Below are positions 17,194 through 26,718 of a stretch of 64,000 nt of DNA, piece by piece. The DNA comes from Bacteroidales bacterium (GTDB lineage Bacteria; Bacteroidota; Bacteroidia; Bacteroidales; UBA932): assembly GCA_017427885.1 (NCBI GenBank), contig JAFRRW010000010.1:124001-188000 (forward strand), written 5' to 3'. A program made the translations under genes and the position numbers. The notes under the pieces were generated by a model. That model saw only the letters and a program-made list of their open reading frames with translations. It ran no database searches and had not been told where the DNA came from. The first letter of the stretch is position 1. Every line of letters starts with the position of its first letter.

Positions 17194-19062
17194 ATGGAAA
17201 AGGAAAACAAAAATAAACTCGTAAGGATAATCGCGACGGCCGTCCTCCTCTCAGGAGCCGTGGCCGTGGAGCGCACCCTGGGCCTGAAAACCTGGCAGCT
17301 TCTGCTGGTCTATCTGGTCCCCTATCTCCTGATAGGATATGACATCCTTCTGGAAGGGGCCGAAGGGCTCATCGAAGGAGAACCCCTCGACGAGGATTTC
17401 CTGATGGGAATCGCCACCATCGGAGCACTCTGCATCGGGTTCCTGCCGGGAGCCCAGACGCAGTTTCCCGAGGCGGTGGCGGTGATGCTGTTCTTCCAGA
17501 TAGGGGAACTCTTCGAGGATATGGCGGAAGACCGGAGCCGCAGGAGCATTTCCGCCCTGATGGACATAAGGCCGGACATAGCACACGTGGAACGGGAGGG
17601 CGTCGAGGACGTGAACCCCGAAGATGTCAAGGTCGGAGAGACCATAGTCATCCGCCCGGGAGAGAAGGTTCCCCTCGACGGAATCGTGCTTGAAGGGGCC
17701 TCCAGCCTCGATACGGTGGCCCTCACGGGAGAGAGCGTCCCCCGAAGCATAGGCCCTTCCGACGACATCCTCTCCGGCTGCGTCAACCTCTCCGGGATGA
17801 TCAGGGCCAGGGTCACCAAAGCGTTCGGGGAGAGCACGGCCTCGAAGATCCTCGACCTGGTCGAAAACGCCTCTTCCAACAAGTCCAGGAGCGAAAACTT
17901 CATCAGCAAGTTCGCCAGGATATATACCCCCGTGGTAGTCGGCCTCGCCTTGGCGGTGGCGATCCTCCCTCCCTTTCTCTTCCACGGCCAGACCTTCGGA
18001 ACCTGGATCTACAGGGCCCTCACCTTCCTGGTGGTCTCCTGCCCCTGCGCCCTCGTGATTTCCGTACCCCTCACCTTCTTCTGCGGCATCGGCGGAGCAT
18101 CCCGGAAGGGTATCCTCATCAAAGGCTCCAACTATATGGAAACCCTCTCCAGGGTACGTACGATGGCCTTCGACAAGACCGGGACCATCACCCGCGGCTC
18201 ATTCGACGTAACCGCCATACATCCTGACCTGATCGAGGCCGGGGAACTTCTCCACTTGGCCGCACACGTGGAAAGATATTCCACCCACCCCATCGCCCTC
18301 AGCCTCAAGGAAGCCTTCGGAAACGAGGACGACGGATGCACGGTGACCGATGTCAGGGAGGTCGCCGGACAGGGAGTTACGGCTATGGTGAACGGCAGGA
18401 GCGTCAGCGTAGGCAACAGCGCCCTGATGGAAGCCGTCGGGGCCGTCTGGCATCCCTGCCACAAGTCCGGGACCATAGTCCACGTGGCCATAGACGGCGA
18501 ATATGCCGGGCACATCGTGGTCTCCGACACCTTGAAAGAAGACTCTGCCCCGGCCGTTGCCTCGCTCAGGAAAGAAGGCGTCGAACGCCTCGTAATGCTC
18601 ACCGGTGACAAGGATGAAGTGGCTGCCGAAGTAGCCAAAGAGGTAGGAATCAATGAATATCACGCCGGGCTTCTCCCTGCCGGCAAGGTGGCGAAAGTGG
18701 AGGAACTTCTGTCTGAGACCGCACCCTATGCCCTGGCATTCGTGGGAGACGGCATCAACGACGCCCCAGTGCTGGCAAGGGCTGACGTGGGGATAGCGAT
18801 GGGCGGACTCGGATCCGACGCCGCCATAGAGGCAGCAGACGTGGTGCTGATGGACGACAAGCCCTCCAAGCTTGCCACCGCCATCGCCCAGGCCCGCCGC
18901 ACGCTGAGGCTAGCGAAGGAAAACACCTGGTTCGCAATCGCCGTGAAGGTCGCGGTGCTATGCCTGGCCTTTTTCGGCCTCGCAACGATGTGGATGGCCG
19001 TTTTCGCCGACGTCGGAGTGACGGTCCTGGCAGTCCTCAACGCAATGAGGGCCGCACATTGA
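17194..19062 (+). CDS. heavy-metal P-type ATPase (Zn/Cd-type)
   Basis: 622 aa from ATG 17194, set by the promoter box just upstream. It lacks an N-terminal HMA domain and starts directly with membrane helices. The transmembrane CPC motif is in VVSCPCALVISVP, the phosphorylation site is DKTGTIT, the actuator loop has LTGES, and the hinge is GDGINDAPVL. The SCPCALVISVP context fits Zn/Cd/Pb exporters rather than copper pumps. Absence of the metal-binding domain is common in short versions. The tRNA-Leu gene follows. Confidence 0.92.
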   Translation: MEKENKNKLVRIIATAVLLSGAVAVERTLGLKTWQLLLVYLVPYLLIGYDILLEGAEGLIEGEPLDEDFLMGIATIGALCIGFLPGAQTQFPEAVAVMLFFQIGELFEDMAEDRSRRSISALMDIRPDIAHVEREGVEDVNPEDVKVGETIVIRPGEKVPLDGIVLEGASSLDTVALTGESVPRSIGPSDDILSGCVNLSGMIRARVTKAFGESTASKILDLVENASSNKSRSENFISKFARIYTPVVVGLALAVAILPPFLFHGQTFGTWIYRALTFLVVSCPCALVISVPLTFFCGIGGASRKGILIKGSNYMETLSRVRTMAFDKTGTITRGSFDVTAIHPDLIEAGELLHLAAHVERYSTHPIALSLKEAFGNEDDGCTVTDVREVAGQGVTAMVNGRSVSVGNSALMEAVGAVWHPCHKSGTIVHVAIDGEYAGHIVVSDTLKEDSAPAVASLRKEGVERLVMLTGDKDEVAAEVAKEVGINEYHAGLLPAGKVAKVEELLSETAPYALAFVGDGINDAPVLARADVGIAMGGLGSDAAIEAADVVLMDDKPSKLATAIAQARRTLRLAKENTWFAIAVKVAVLCLAFFGLATMWMAVFADVGVTVLAVLNAMRAAH

Positions 19063-19083
19063 CCGTATTTCCATTTTTATTAT

Positions 19084-19091
19084 TACCTTTG
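19084..19091 (+). promoter_or_regulatory. -7 box of tRNA-Leu
   Basis: TACCTTTG lies 11 bases before the tRNA; a TTG at 19059-19061 is 22 bases upstream of it, near the -33 position. Confidence 0.5.
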
Positions 19092-19102
19092 CACCGTCCC
19101 AG

Positions 19103-19186
19103 GCCCGAGTGGCGGAATGGTAGACGCGATGGACTCAAAATCCATTGTCCCTTAAAGACGTGTGGGTTCGATTCCCACCTCGGGCA
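19103..19186 (+). tRNA. tRNA-Leu (CAA)
   Basis: 84 bases with a GCCCGAG/CTCGGGC acceptor stem, D-loop with TGG, an ATGGA/TCCAT anticodon stem with loop CTCAAAA (anticodon CAA), a long variable arm as in class II tRNAs, and a GTGGG-TTCGATT-CCCAC T-arm. The 3' CCA is not encoded. Confidence 0.95.
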
Positions 19187-19191
19187 CCCCG

Positions 19192-19218
19192 AAAGCACCG
19201 CAAATCGCGGTGCTTTTT
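19192..19218 (+). terminator. intrinsic terminator after tRNA-Leu
   Basis: AAAGCACCGC and GCGGTGCTTT arms around a 5-base loop, followed by a T run. It lies 6 bases after the tRNA. Confidence 0.85.
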
Positions 19219-19226
19219 CAGTTTAC

Positions 19227-19314
19227 TGCGGGAGATGTCCTTAAAACAGGGACATCTCCCGCAAAAAAGGCCGTTTTTGAGGGTACTCTGACGTTTTTTG
19301 GGACATCTCCCGCA
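19227..19314 (-). repeat. three-armed repeat, copy 1
   Basis: TGCGGGAGATGTCC (19227-19240) and its complement (19250-19263) form a 14-bp hairpin with a 9-base loop; a second complement arm lies at 19300-19314. The order is the reverse of copies at 54896 and 61101, which share the arm-spacer-arm-loop-arm layout and a CCCTnAAAAC-like core with different arm sequences. It sits between the tRNA and the end of the convergent DUF3667 gene. Confidence 0.7.
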
Positions 19315-19350
19315 CTGAAAGGCCAAAGGGCGAACAGGAACGGACCCCGC

Positions 19351-20253
19351 TCAGAGCAACGACGCTACCAGATAGAAGAGCCCCACCAGGAAGATGCTGA
19401 GGATGATGAGAGTGAACAGATAGGATATCCCCGTCCTAACGGCCAGCCAAAAACTCTTCTTCCATCCGGTGCCGAAAAGTTGGTGATAATCCACCGTCAG
19501 CAGCAGTCCCATCAGACCGATTCCGATCTCCCCTTCGTGCCCGCCTGACAGGAACAGGGAGAAGAACATGAAGAAACAGAACTGGCACAGGATATATGCC
19601 GCTGCGGCTGCGGAAGCCGAAATGCTGAGCTTACTCCTTTTAAGGGCCAGCCACATCGCCAGCCATAGGATGATGAACTGCCCCAGGAACAGGTAGACGC
19701 CCTGGCTGCGAAGCGTGCTCTCCAGTGCAGCCAGCGACGCCTTGGCGGGCGTATCGACCATCTCCGGATGCCTGTCGAGACTCAGCATCGCGATGGCTTC
19801 AGTCAGTCTCAGGGTATTTTTCTTGAACTGTTCCTGGAAATCAGGCGTCGCAAGGGTGTCGGACCGCCCCCTCTCCCTCGCAATCTCCAACCTGAGGGAA
19901 TCCTTGACTGCCCGTACTTCCTCCTTCTCCGTTCCCCTGCCCGCCGAGAAGTCAGGATTGACTATCGCCGAAACCAGTGCGAAGAAAGCATAGAAGATTA
20001 TCAGGGAAGTAAGCGGGGCAAGATACCTCTCGTGCTGGCCGTTGATGTAGTCCCGGATCATATAGCCGGGACGCAGCAGGAGGTGGACGAAGGTACGCTT
20101 GGCGTCGTCGTTAAGGAATGGAATGCTGTCAAAGGCGCCCTTGTAGAAGCCCCCTTTCTTAGATTTGTCTTTCTTGACAGACCAAGGCAGGAAGCCAAGT
20201 ATCCGCCATATCTTAAATGCCCTTATCCGGGCCGGTAATCTCAGTTTCGGCAT
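19351..20253 (-). CDS. DUF3667-like membrane protein
   Basis: 300 aa. The segment RTFVHLLLRPGYMIRDYINGQHERYLAPLT is the signature of Bacteroidota DUF3667 proteins, followed by a transmembrane helix (SLIIFYAFFALVSAIV), a soluble, charged linker (about 120-190) and three more hydrophobic helices in the C-terminal half. The N-terminal zinc finger common in the family is absent. Function unknown. It follows the GDPD gene after 3 bases, last in its operon. Confidence 0.7.
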   Translation of the reverse strand: MPKLRLPARIRAFKIWRILGFLPWSVKKDKSKKGGFYKGAFDSIPFLNDDAKRTFVHLLLRPGYMIRDYINGQHERYLAPLTSLIIFYAFFALVSAIVNPDFSAGRGTEKEEVRAVKDSLRLEIARERGRSDTLATPDFQEQFKKNTLRLTEAIAMLSLDRHPEMVDTPAKASLAALESTLRSQGVYLFLGQFIILWLAMWLALKRSKLSISASAAAAAYILCQFCFFMFFSLFLSGGHEGEIGIGLMGLLLTVDYHQLFGTGWKKSFWLAVRTGISYLFTLIILSIFLVGLFYLVASLL

Positions 20254-20256
20254 ATT

Positions 20257-21342
20257 CTAATCATTCTTTCCAAACGCACGGGCTTCGGCGCGGACCTTAA
20301 CTGACGCAGGTCCGGCTGAACGGATGCTGACCTTAGGGGAATCCTTGTAGAGCCTGAGCCCGAAGTGTTCGGTTCCGGGAGTCTCGCGGGATATGTCGTA
20401 TTTCCTGCCGTTGAGGTCTATTTTCAGGGAACCGATGTACGTCACGTCGAGGGTATATGCGATGAAATCCCCGAACCTGCCCGTATCAGGAGTCCAGGAC
20501 AATTCCCCGCCGTCGGAAATGGCAGCTTTCCAGAATGCCGCCTTCTTTCCGACGCCTTTCGCAGGAAGCCAATAGAAATCGGACAGTTGGATGGACACCC
20601 CGTCGCGCACCGCGCGTTCTTCGTGCGGCGTGGGGAAGATGGAAGCCTGGACTTCGAAACCGGCATCCCTGACGGCTGAGATGTAGTCCTCGTCCAGCAT
20701 ATCGTATTTCATCGTGCTCATTCCGGCCCGCCCGCCGACGGATTTCAGATACTCTATCGTTTTTCCGGCGGGCCAGGTGCCCGGGTCGACAAGGACAAGG
20801 CAGCCGGAGAACTCACGGGCCTTGGAAGCCACTCCTCCGTCGAACGCTATCCACCCGTCTCCGAACATCTCCGCCGCCAGGGCATAGGACTCGACCACAT
20901 CGCTGTGGAGCATCGGGATAACGCCGTATTCCCTGCAGGCCTCAAGTTCTTCCTTAAGAGTGGGTATCGGTGTCCTGAGAGCCGGGTCGGTGGATTCCAG
21001 GACGTATTTGGTGCGGAGCTCATCGAAGGCGACGTCCTCCACACGCACCGGTTCGGGAATCTCGCCATAGTCCGACGCCAGGCGCATCGTACGGTTGATG
21101 GTCCCGTCGTGCATTATGACCATCACACTGTCGAGGGTGTATTTGACGTCTATCTCCACGGCGGGATAGCCATACCGGGCGGCCATCTTAACCCCTGCGA
21201 GGCAGTTCTCGTTGATATAGAATTCATTACCGTCCATAAGCCAGCATCCGCGGTGTGCTACCACCATAGGGAGGTCGGCGGATTCCCTGCATCCGGAAAG
21301 GAAGATGACGGCCAGGAGGCCGGCAAGAAGCGATTTTTTCAT
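20257..21342 (-). CDS. glycerophosphodiester phosphodiesterase, lipoprotein
   Basis: 361 aa from ATG 21342. Lipoprotein signal MKKSLLAGLLAVIFLSGC. The GDPD signature is present: VVAHRGCW, then AVEIDVKYTLDSVMVIMHDG with the catalytic His and acidic metal ligands. It hydrolyses glycerophosphodiesters from lipid turnover. After about residue 260 a beta-rich tail (EHFGLRLYKDSPK) is appended, possibly a carbohydrate-binding or lid domain. It lies between VanX-like and DUF3667 genes. Confidence 0.9.
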   Translation of the reverse strand: MKKSLLAGLLAVIFLSGCRESADLPMVVAHRGCWLMDGNEFYINENCLAGVKMAARYGYPAVEIDVKYTLDSVMVIMHDGTINRTMRLASDYGEIPEPVRVEDVAFDELRTKYVLESTDPALRTPIPTLKEELEACREYGVIPMLHSDVVESYALAAEMFGDGWIAFDGGVASKAREFSGCLVLVDPGTWPAGKTIEYLKSVGGRAGMSTMKYDMLDEDYISAVRDAGFEVQASIFPTPHEERAVRDGVSIQLSDFYWLPAKGVGKKAAFWKAAISDGGELSWTPDTGRFGDFIAYTLDVTYIGSLKIDLNGRKYDISRETPGTEHFGLRLYKDSPKVSIRSAGPASVKVRAEARAFGKND

Positions 21343-21355
21343 TTGGAAGAACAAT

Positions 21356-22126
21356 TCAGTCCAGCTGCCGGACGGGGAAGGTGAAATAGGTGTCGGGATA
21401 GGGTTCGTCGCGGAGGGTGAAGTGCCACCATTCGCTGTCCAGGGCCTTGAAGCCGTGATTCAGCATAGCCCGGCGGAGGATCATCCTTCTCTCGAACTGC
21501 TCGGGAGTGATCGACCTGCCCGCGGGACTCTTGGAGTTGTCTCCCGTATACTCTCCCGTGTCAGGGTTGCCGCAGAAATCGGGATGGCTTTCCGGGCCGA
21601 ACCAGTCGAAAGTGCCGCCCATATCCAATTCCCTCTCGGTTGCCATGTCGAATAGAGTGAGGTCAACGGTGGAGCCGCGGGTGTGCCCGCTCTTCTCCAT
21701 AATGTATTCCTGCTCGAAAAGGACGCTCTTGTCCAGGTCAGGATAGAAATACTGTTTCATCAAGGTGTCAGGCACATTGGCGGCCCAGCGGACGAAGTGG
21801 TCCACGGCATTCTGGGGCCTGTAGGCGTCGAAGATCTTGATGCGGTATCCCTTGGCTTTCAGTTCGTCGCTGACCGCCCTCAGGCTGTCGGCAGCCCTCC
21901 TTGTGAAGAGAGCCGTGGGCTCGAGGTAACCGTCGATACGGGTGCCCACGAAGTTGTAGGTGCTGAAATAGCGGATCTCCAGGATGGCATCCGGGACGGC
22001 TGTGGTCAGGGTTACGAAGTCGCTGAAATCGTCGGTGGTAGAAACGGTCCTGACAGTGTTGCGGGAGATCGTGGCGCAGGCGCACAGCAGCAGGGCCGCA
22101 AGGGTTCCTATCCAAATCTTTTTCAT
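21356..22126 (-). CDS. D-alanyl-D-alanine dipeptidase (VanX/DdpX family), lipoprotein
   Basis: 256 aa from ATG 22126, which gives a lipoprotein signal (MKKIWIGTLAALLLCAC); an upstream ATG at 22147 overlaps the GH43 gene. The zinc site is SGHTRGSTVDLTLFD (His and Asp) with EWWHF (Glu, His) near the C terminus. VanX-type enzymes cleave D-Ala-D-Ala; in bacteria without van genes they recycle peptidoglycan dipeptide. There are no vanHA genes here, so resistance is not implied. Confidence 0.9.
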   Translation of the reverse strand: MKKIWIGTLAALLLCACATISRNTVRTVSTTDDFSDFVTLTTAVPDAILEIRYFSTYNFVGTRIDGYLEPTALFTRRAADSLRAVSDELKAKGYRIKIFDAYRPQNAVDHFVRWAANVPDTLMKQYFYPDLDKSVLFEQEYIMEKSGHTRGSTVDLTLFDMATERELDMGGTFDWFGPESHPDFCGNPDTGEYTGDNSKSPAGRSITPEQFERRMILRRAMLNHGFKALDSEWWHFTLRDEPYPDTYFTFPVRQLD

Positions 22127-22139
22127 ATCAAATGGATAT

Positions 22140-23090
22140 TTATTCATCTATTACCTCTATCAATCCGTTCCGGACGGCCACATCCCTGATGGTAAGGGTT
22201 TCAGTGCGGGAGTTGGGACGGTGGTACGACATCTTCATCCGGCCATCCAGGTCGGTAAACACCATCGCGTGCCCTCCGTCCTCGTCCAGGATGGGCTTCT
22301 CGATATGCTTCCAGGGCCCGAAAAGACCCTTCTCGGAAACGGCCTGCCCAACCCGGTAACGGGGACTCCCCTCAGGTCCGAAACTCGACCATATCATTAT
22401 CAGATTCCCCGTCGAAGGGTCGGTGATTATGAAAGGGGCGTCGGTGACCATCGACCCGTCGTGGCGAATCCAGGGGGCCTCGGAAGCCTTGAAAAGCCTC
22501 CTTCCCTTGCCTCTGGTGCCTTTGAAGTTCTTCTTCAGCCTGATTGCCCAGACCTCCCCTATCTCATTCTCCACGTTCGGCCCGTTCCATTCCACGCAAT
22601 AGATCATCCAGGGCCTTCCCTTCCCGTCGATGTACAGCGAGCCGTCCAGGCACTGGTATCCCTTCGGGGTGGCGTAGAGTTTCTTCTTCGGAAACGCCGG
22701 CCTGTACGGTCCCAGCACTCCCCCGTCGGATTTCAGCACCGTCGTCCCGCGCAGGATGCCCTTATCGTGATTTGCGACGGTGACGAACACATAGTAATGT
22801 CCCCTGTAAAAATAAGTGTCCGGGGCCCACCAGTCGTCGATTCCAAGGTAGCCGTCAGGCATCTCGGAAACCCTTCCCCTCGGCACCCAGTTCTTCAGGT
22901 CGGAACTCTCGTAGGCCTTCAGCCCAGGTCGGTCGGAGGCGATGATGTAATACTTCCCCTCTGAAACGATGACGAAGGGATCCCGCACCCTGACGTCGGA
23001 TGTCCTGAGGGTATCCTGGGCGTACGACCCAAATAGGGAAGAGAGGAAAAACCCGAAACACAGGGTGACCTTGAATAATGATTTATCCAT
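22140..23090 (-). CDS. glycoside hydrolase family 43, secreted
   Basis: 316 aa with a signal peptide (to about residue 25). Five-bladed propeller hallmarks: VRDPF with the general-base Asp37, WWAPDTYFYRGHYYVF, a YQCLDGSLYID segment with the pKa-modulating Asp, and NEIGEVWAI with a candidate general-acid Glu. Substrates of the family are arabinans and xylans. First gene of the GH43-VanX-GDPD-DUF3667 operon. Confidence 0.88.
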   Translation of the reverse strand: MDKSLFKVTLCFGFFLSSLFGSYAQDTLRTSDVRVRDPFVIVSEGKYYIIASDRPGLKAYESSDLKNWVPRGRVSEMPDGYLGIDDWWAPDTYFYRGHYYVFVTVANHDKGILRGTTVLKSDGGVLGPYRPAFPKKKLYATPKGYQCLDGSLYIDGKGRPWMIYCVEWNGPNVENEIGEVWAIRLKKNFKGTRGKGRRLFKASEAPWIRHDGSMVTDAPFIITDPSTGNLIMIWSSFGPEGSPRYRVGQAVSEKGLFGPWKHIEKPILDEDGGHAMVFTDLDGRMKMSYHRPNSRTETLTIRDVAVRNGLIEVIDE

Positions 23091-23109
23091 ACGGCTGAGT
23101 TGAATTGCA

Positions 23110-23117
23110 CAAATATA
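23110..23117 (-). promoter_or_regulatory. -7 box of the GH43 operon
   Basis: TATATTTG on the minus strand, 19 bases before the GH43 ATG. The AT-rich gap 23091-23237 also holds the divergent acn promoter. Confidence 0.5.
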
Positions 23118-23191
23118 ATAAAATCGGCTATAATATTTTTAAATAATTATTCAGTTAAAACGAATAAATATAAAATATTTTGAATATTCTA

Positions 23192-23221
23192 TTGTCCTCT
23201 CCGATATTTTTCCTATCTTGT
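23192..23221 (+). promoter_or_regulatory. promoter of acn-icd-gltA
   Basis: TTG (23192-23194), a 19-base spacer and TATCTTGT (23214-23221) approximate the -33/-7 pattern 16 bases before the acn ATG. Confidence 0.45.
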
Positions 23222-23237
23222 CCTGAAACGAACTGGA

Positions 23238-25499
23238 ATGACTGCCTTCAATAACCTATACGCCAACCTGCCTTCCAGGACCGGAGAGGCAAGGAGAATC
23301 CTGGGCCGGCCGCTGACTTACTGCGAGAAGGTCCTGTTCTCGCACCTGTGCTCCCCCGGAGACCTCGATGGAAAGCCGGAACGCGGCATCTCCTATCTGA
23401 AATTCGCCCCGGACAGGGTGGCGATGCAGGATGCTACGGCACAGATGGCCCTTCTGCAGTTCCTCAACGCAGGCAAGGACTCCGTCGCCGTGCCAGCCTC
23501 CATCCACTGCGACCACCTCATCGTGGCGAAAGACGGCCTCGAGAAGGACCTTCCACGGGCTGAAAAGGCCAACGGGGAGATCTATTCCTTCCTCCACGAC
23601 GTGGCACTTAAATACGGAATCGATTTCTGGGCCCCCGGAGAGGGCATCATCCACCAGGTGGTGCTCGAAAACTACGCCTCCCCCGGAGGGTTGATGATCG
23701 GGACCGATTCCCACACCCCCAACGCCGGAGGACTCGGAATGGCAGCGATAGGCGTCGGCGGGGCGGACGCGGTGGACGTTCTCACCGGACAGCCCTGGGA
23801 GCTGAAACTTCCGAAGATAACAGGAGTGGAACTGACCGGGAAACTTAGTGGCTGGGCCTCCCCCAAGGACGTGATACTCACTCTGCTTGAGATGCTTACG
23901 GTGAAGGGAGGCACGAACCGGGTGTTCGAATATTTCGGAGAAGGGGTGGATTCCATCTCCGCCACGGGAAGGGCCACCATCTGCAATATGGGAGCCGAAC
24001 TCGGGGCCACCTTCTCCATCTTCCCCTATGACGGCCGCACGGGAGAATACCTCAGGAAAACCGCCAGGGCCGGCATCGCGGCGCTATGCGACTCCGTTTC
24101 ACAGGAACTCAGGGCCGATCCGGAGGTGCTGGACAACCCCGAGGCATATTACGACGACGTCATCCGCATCGACCTCGGTGCGGTGGAGCCCCACCTCAAC
24201 GGCCCGTTCACCCCGGACGCCGGCCACCCGGTCAGTACGATGAAAGACTTCATCCGCGAGAGCGGCATCCCTGCTGACGTTGAGGCCGCCCTGATAGGCT
24301 CCTGCACGAATTCCAGCTACGAAGACCTGTCCAGGGCCGCATCGGTCCTGAAGCAGGCCCTTGATAAGAATATCCCCGTAAAGACCAGGTTACTCGTCAA
24401 TCCCGGGTCCGAACAGATCCTGAAAGTTGCCCGCAAAGACGGGATACTGGACATTCTGGAAAAGGCCGGGGCCGAGGTAATGACCTGCGCCTGCGGAGCC
24501 TGTATCGGGCAGTGGGCCAGGTATTCCGACCCTTCCGAAATGGCCCCCAACTCGATCGTGACCTCCTTCAACCGCAACTTCCGCTCCCGCGCCGACGGCA
24601 ACCCCACCACATACGCCTTCGTCTGCTCCCCCGAAATGGTGGCGGCGACAGCGGTGTCGGGAAGGCTGGATTTCAACCCCCTGACCGACTCCGTCGAAGA
24701 CAGGGACGGGAACAAGGTCCTCCTCTCCCCTCCCTGCGGCGACGTGTTCCCGAAGGGCAATATCATCGACAAGCCGAAGGAAAGCGAAGCCCCCGGACCT
24801 GAGGAAAGGGAGGCGATAAAGATCAGCATATCACCGGATTCGGAGAGACTCCAGTTGCTGGCCCCCTTCCCTGCCTGGGACGGAGGCGACCTGAAGGGCC
24901 TCAGGCTCCTTATCAAGGTAAAGGGGAAATGTACCACCGACCACATCAGCCCGGCCGGGAAGTGGCTGAGGTTCAGGGGACACCTGCAGAACATATCCGC
25001 CAACCTGCTTATGGGGGCGACGAACGCCTTCAACGACAAGACGGACTGCGTCTTCAACCCCCTGAAGGGTGAATACGGCAGGGTGTCGGATACGGCTGCC
25101 TGCTTCAAGGGGATCGGTCTCTCCTCCATCGTGGTCGCCGAAGACAACTACGGGGAGGGATCCAGCAGGGAGCACGCGGCGATGGAACCCCGTTTCCTGG
25201 GGGTCAAGGCCGTCCTTGTGAAGAGTTTCGCAAGGATCCACGAGACCAATCTCAAGAAACAGGGAGTCCTGGCCCTAACCTTCGCCGACCCCTCCGACTA
25301 CGACAAGGTCCGCGAAGACGACCTGATATCCATCGTCGGGATGGACTCCTTCGCCCCTTCCACACCCCTTACGGCAGTCCTCAGCCATTCCGACAGAAGC
25401 AGAGAGAGCATCACCGTCCTGCACACCTACAACGAAGAACAGATCGCCTGGTTCAAGGCCGGCAGCGCCCTCAACCATTTGAAAGAACAGAAATTATAA
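23238..25499 (+). CDS. acn: aconitate hydratase
   Basis: 753 aa, the mitochondrial-type aconitase found in Bacteroidota. It isomerises citrate to isocitrate in the cytoplasm. The 4Fe-4S cysteines are in GSCTNSSYEDL and CACGACIGQW; the swivel domain has [12 protein letters not shown]. It starts the acn-icd-gltA operon (6- and 34-base gaps), which provides 2-oxoglutarate for glutamate synthesis in anaerobes with an incomplete cycle. Confidence 0.97.
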   Translation: MTAFNNLYANLPSRTGEARRILGRPLTYCEKVLFSHLCSPGDLDGKPERGISYLKFAPDRVAMQDATAQMALLQFLNAGKDSVAVPASIHCDHLIVAKDGLEKDLPRAEKANGEIYSFLHDVALKYGIDFWAPGEGIIHQVVLENYASPGGLMIGTDSHTPNAGGLGMAAIGVGGADAVDVLTGQPWELKLPKITGVELTGKLSGWASPKDVILTLLEMLTVKGGTNRVFEYFGEGVDSISATGRATICNMGAELGATFSIFPYDGRTGEYLRKTARAGIAALCDSVSQELRADPEVLDNPEAYYDDVIRIDLGAVEPHLNGPFTPDAGHPVSTMKDFIRESGIPADVEAALIGSCTNSSYEDLSRAASVLKQALDKNIPVKTRLLVNPGSEQILKVARKDGILDILEKAGAEVMTCACGACIGQWARYSDPSEMAPNSIVTSFNRNFRSRADGNPTTYAFVCSPEMVAATAVSGRLDFNPLTDSVEDRDGNKVLLSPPCGDVFPKGNIIDKPKESEAPGPEEREAIKISISPDSERLQLLAPFPAWDGGDLKGLRLLIKVKGKCTTDHISPAGKWLRFRGHLQNISANLLMGATNAFNDKTDCVFNPLKGEYGRVSDTAACFKGIGLSSIVVAEDNYGEGSSREHAAMEPRFLGVKAVLVKSFARIHETNLKKQGVLALTFADPSDYDKVREDDLISIVGMDSFAPSTPLTAVLSHSDRSRESITVLHTYNEEQIAWFKAGSALNHLKEQKL

Positions 25500-25505
25500 A
25501 GCCCT

Positions 25506-26684
25506 ATGGCAAAGATCATAAAAGAAGGCGGACGCCTCGTCGTCCCTGACAATCCAACCATCCCCTTCATAACGGGAGACGGCGTAGGCGCCGAGATAAC
25601 CCCCGTCTGCAGGGAAACGGTCGACTGCGCCGTGGACAAGGCCTACGGAGGGGAAAGGAAGATCGGATGGATGGAGCTGGACGCCGGGGAAGCCTCGGTC
25701 AAGAAGAACGGCACTCCCCTGCCGGATTCAACCCTGGAGGCCTTCAGGGAATATCTGGTGGGAATCAAGGGGCCGCTGATGACCCCCGTCGGCAAGGGTA
25801 TCCGTTCCCTCAACGTAACCCTCCGCCAGACCCTGGACCTGTATGTCTGCCAGAGGCCGGTGAGGTATTTCGATGGGGTGAAATCCCCTGTAAAACACCC
25901 TGAGAGGGTGGATATGTGCGTGTTCCGGGAGAACACCGAAGACATCTACGCCGGGATAGAGTGGGCCGCCGGAACCCCTGAGGCCGAAAAGTTCGGCGCC
26001 TTCCTGAGGGAAGGGATGGGTGTGAAGAAGGTCAGGTTCCCGCAGACCTCGGCCTATGGTGTGAAACCCGTGTCCAGGGAAGGGTCGGAAAGGCTCGTGC
26101 GCAGCGCCATCGAGTATGCGATATCCACCGGAAGGAAGACCGTAACCCTGGTCCACAAGGGCAACATAATGAAATTCACCGAAGGCGGATTCCGCGACTG
26201 GGGATACGCCCTGGCCCGGAATGAATACGGCAAATACCTGGACGAAGGGAAACTGGAGGTCAACGACTGCATCTGCGACGCCTTCCTCCAGAACGCCCTC
26301 CTCCACCCCGAGAGGTACAGCGTGATAGCCACCCTCAACCTCAACGGCGACTACGTCTCCGACATGCTGGCCGCCCAGGTGGGAGGAATTGGCATCTCCC
26401 CAGGGGCCAACATCAACTACGACAGCGGCCACGCGATCTTCGAGGCCACACACGGAGTGGCCCCCGACATCGCCGGGAAGAACCTCGCCAACCCCTGCTC
26501 CCTCATCCTCTCCGCGGTGATGATGCTGGAGTACCTGGGATGGAAGGAGGCGGCCGGACTCATCACCTCCGCCCTGGAGCGCGCCTTCAGGGAAGGGAGG
26601 ACCACGCCTGACCTCTCAGGTGCGGGCAAGGGCGTGGGTACCAGGGAGTTCGGGGAAATCCTGAAGGGATTCATCGCCGGGTGA
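25506..26684 (+). CDS. icd: isocitrate dehydrogenase (NADP-type)
   Basis: 392 aa. It oxidatively decarboxylates isocitrate to 2-oxoglutarate. The substrate and metal region reads [16 protein letters not shown], and [15 protein letters not shown] is the conserved C-terminal dinucleotide-binding region. Length and motifs fit the dimeric bacterial enzyme; NADP preference is assumed from the family. Six bases after acn. Confidence 0.95.
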   Translation: MAKIIKEGGRLVVPDNPTIPFITGDGVGAEITPVCRETVDCAVDKAYGGERKIGWMELDAGEASVKKNGTPLPDSTLEAFREYLVGIKGPLMTPVGKGIRSLNVTLRQTLDLYVCQRPVRYFDGVKSPVKHPERVDMCVFRENTEDIYAGIEWAAGTPEAEKFGAFLREGMGVKKVRFPQTSAYGVKPVSREGSERLVRSAIEYAISTGRKTVTLVHKGNIMKFTEGGFRDWGYALARNEYGKYLDEGKLEVNDCICDAFLQNALLHPERYSVIATLNLNGDYVSDMLAAQVGGIGISPGANINYDSGHAIFEATHGVAPDIAGKNLANPCSLILSAVMMLEYLGWKEAAGLITSALERAFREGRTTPDLSGAGKGVGTREFGEILKGFIAG

Positions 26685-26718
26685 TCAATGATAATATGGA
26701 CAAATAAAACGAGAGAAG

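Noticed and set aside
21356..22126. Glycopeptide resistance from a VanX homologue
   Set aside because: No vanH, vanA/B ligase or vanRS genes nearby, and Bacteroidota have an outer membrane; a recycling role is more likely.
23100..23237. Leader peptide or attenuator before acn
   Set aside because: Only AT-rich promoter sequence is present; no short Glu-rich frame and no hairpin with a T run.
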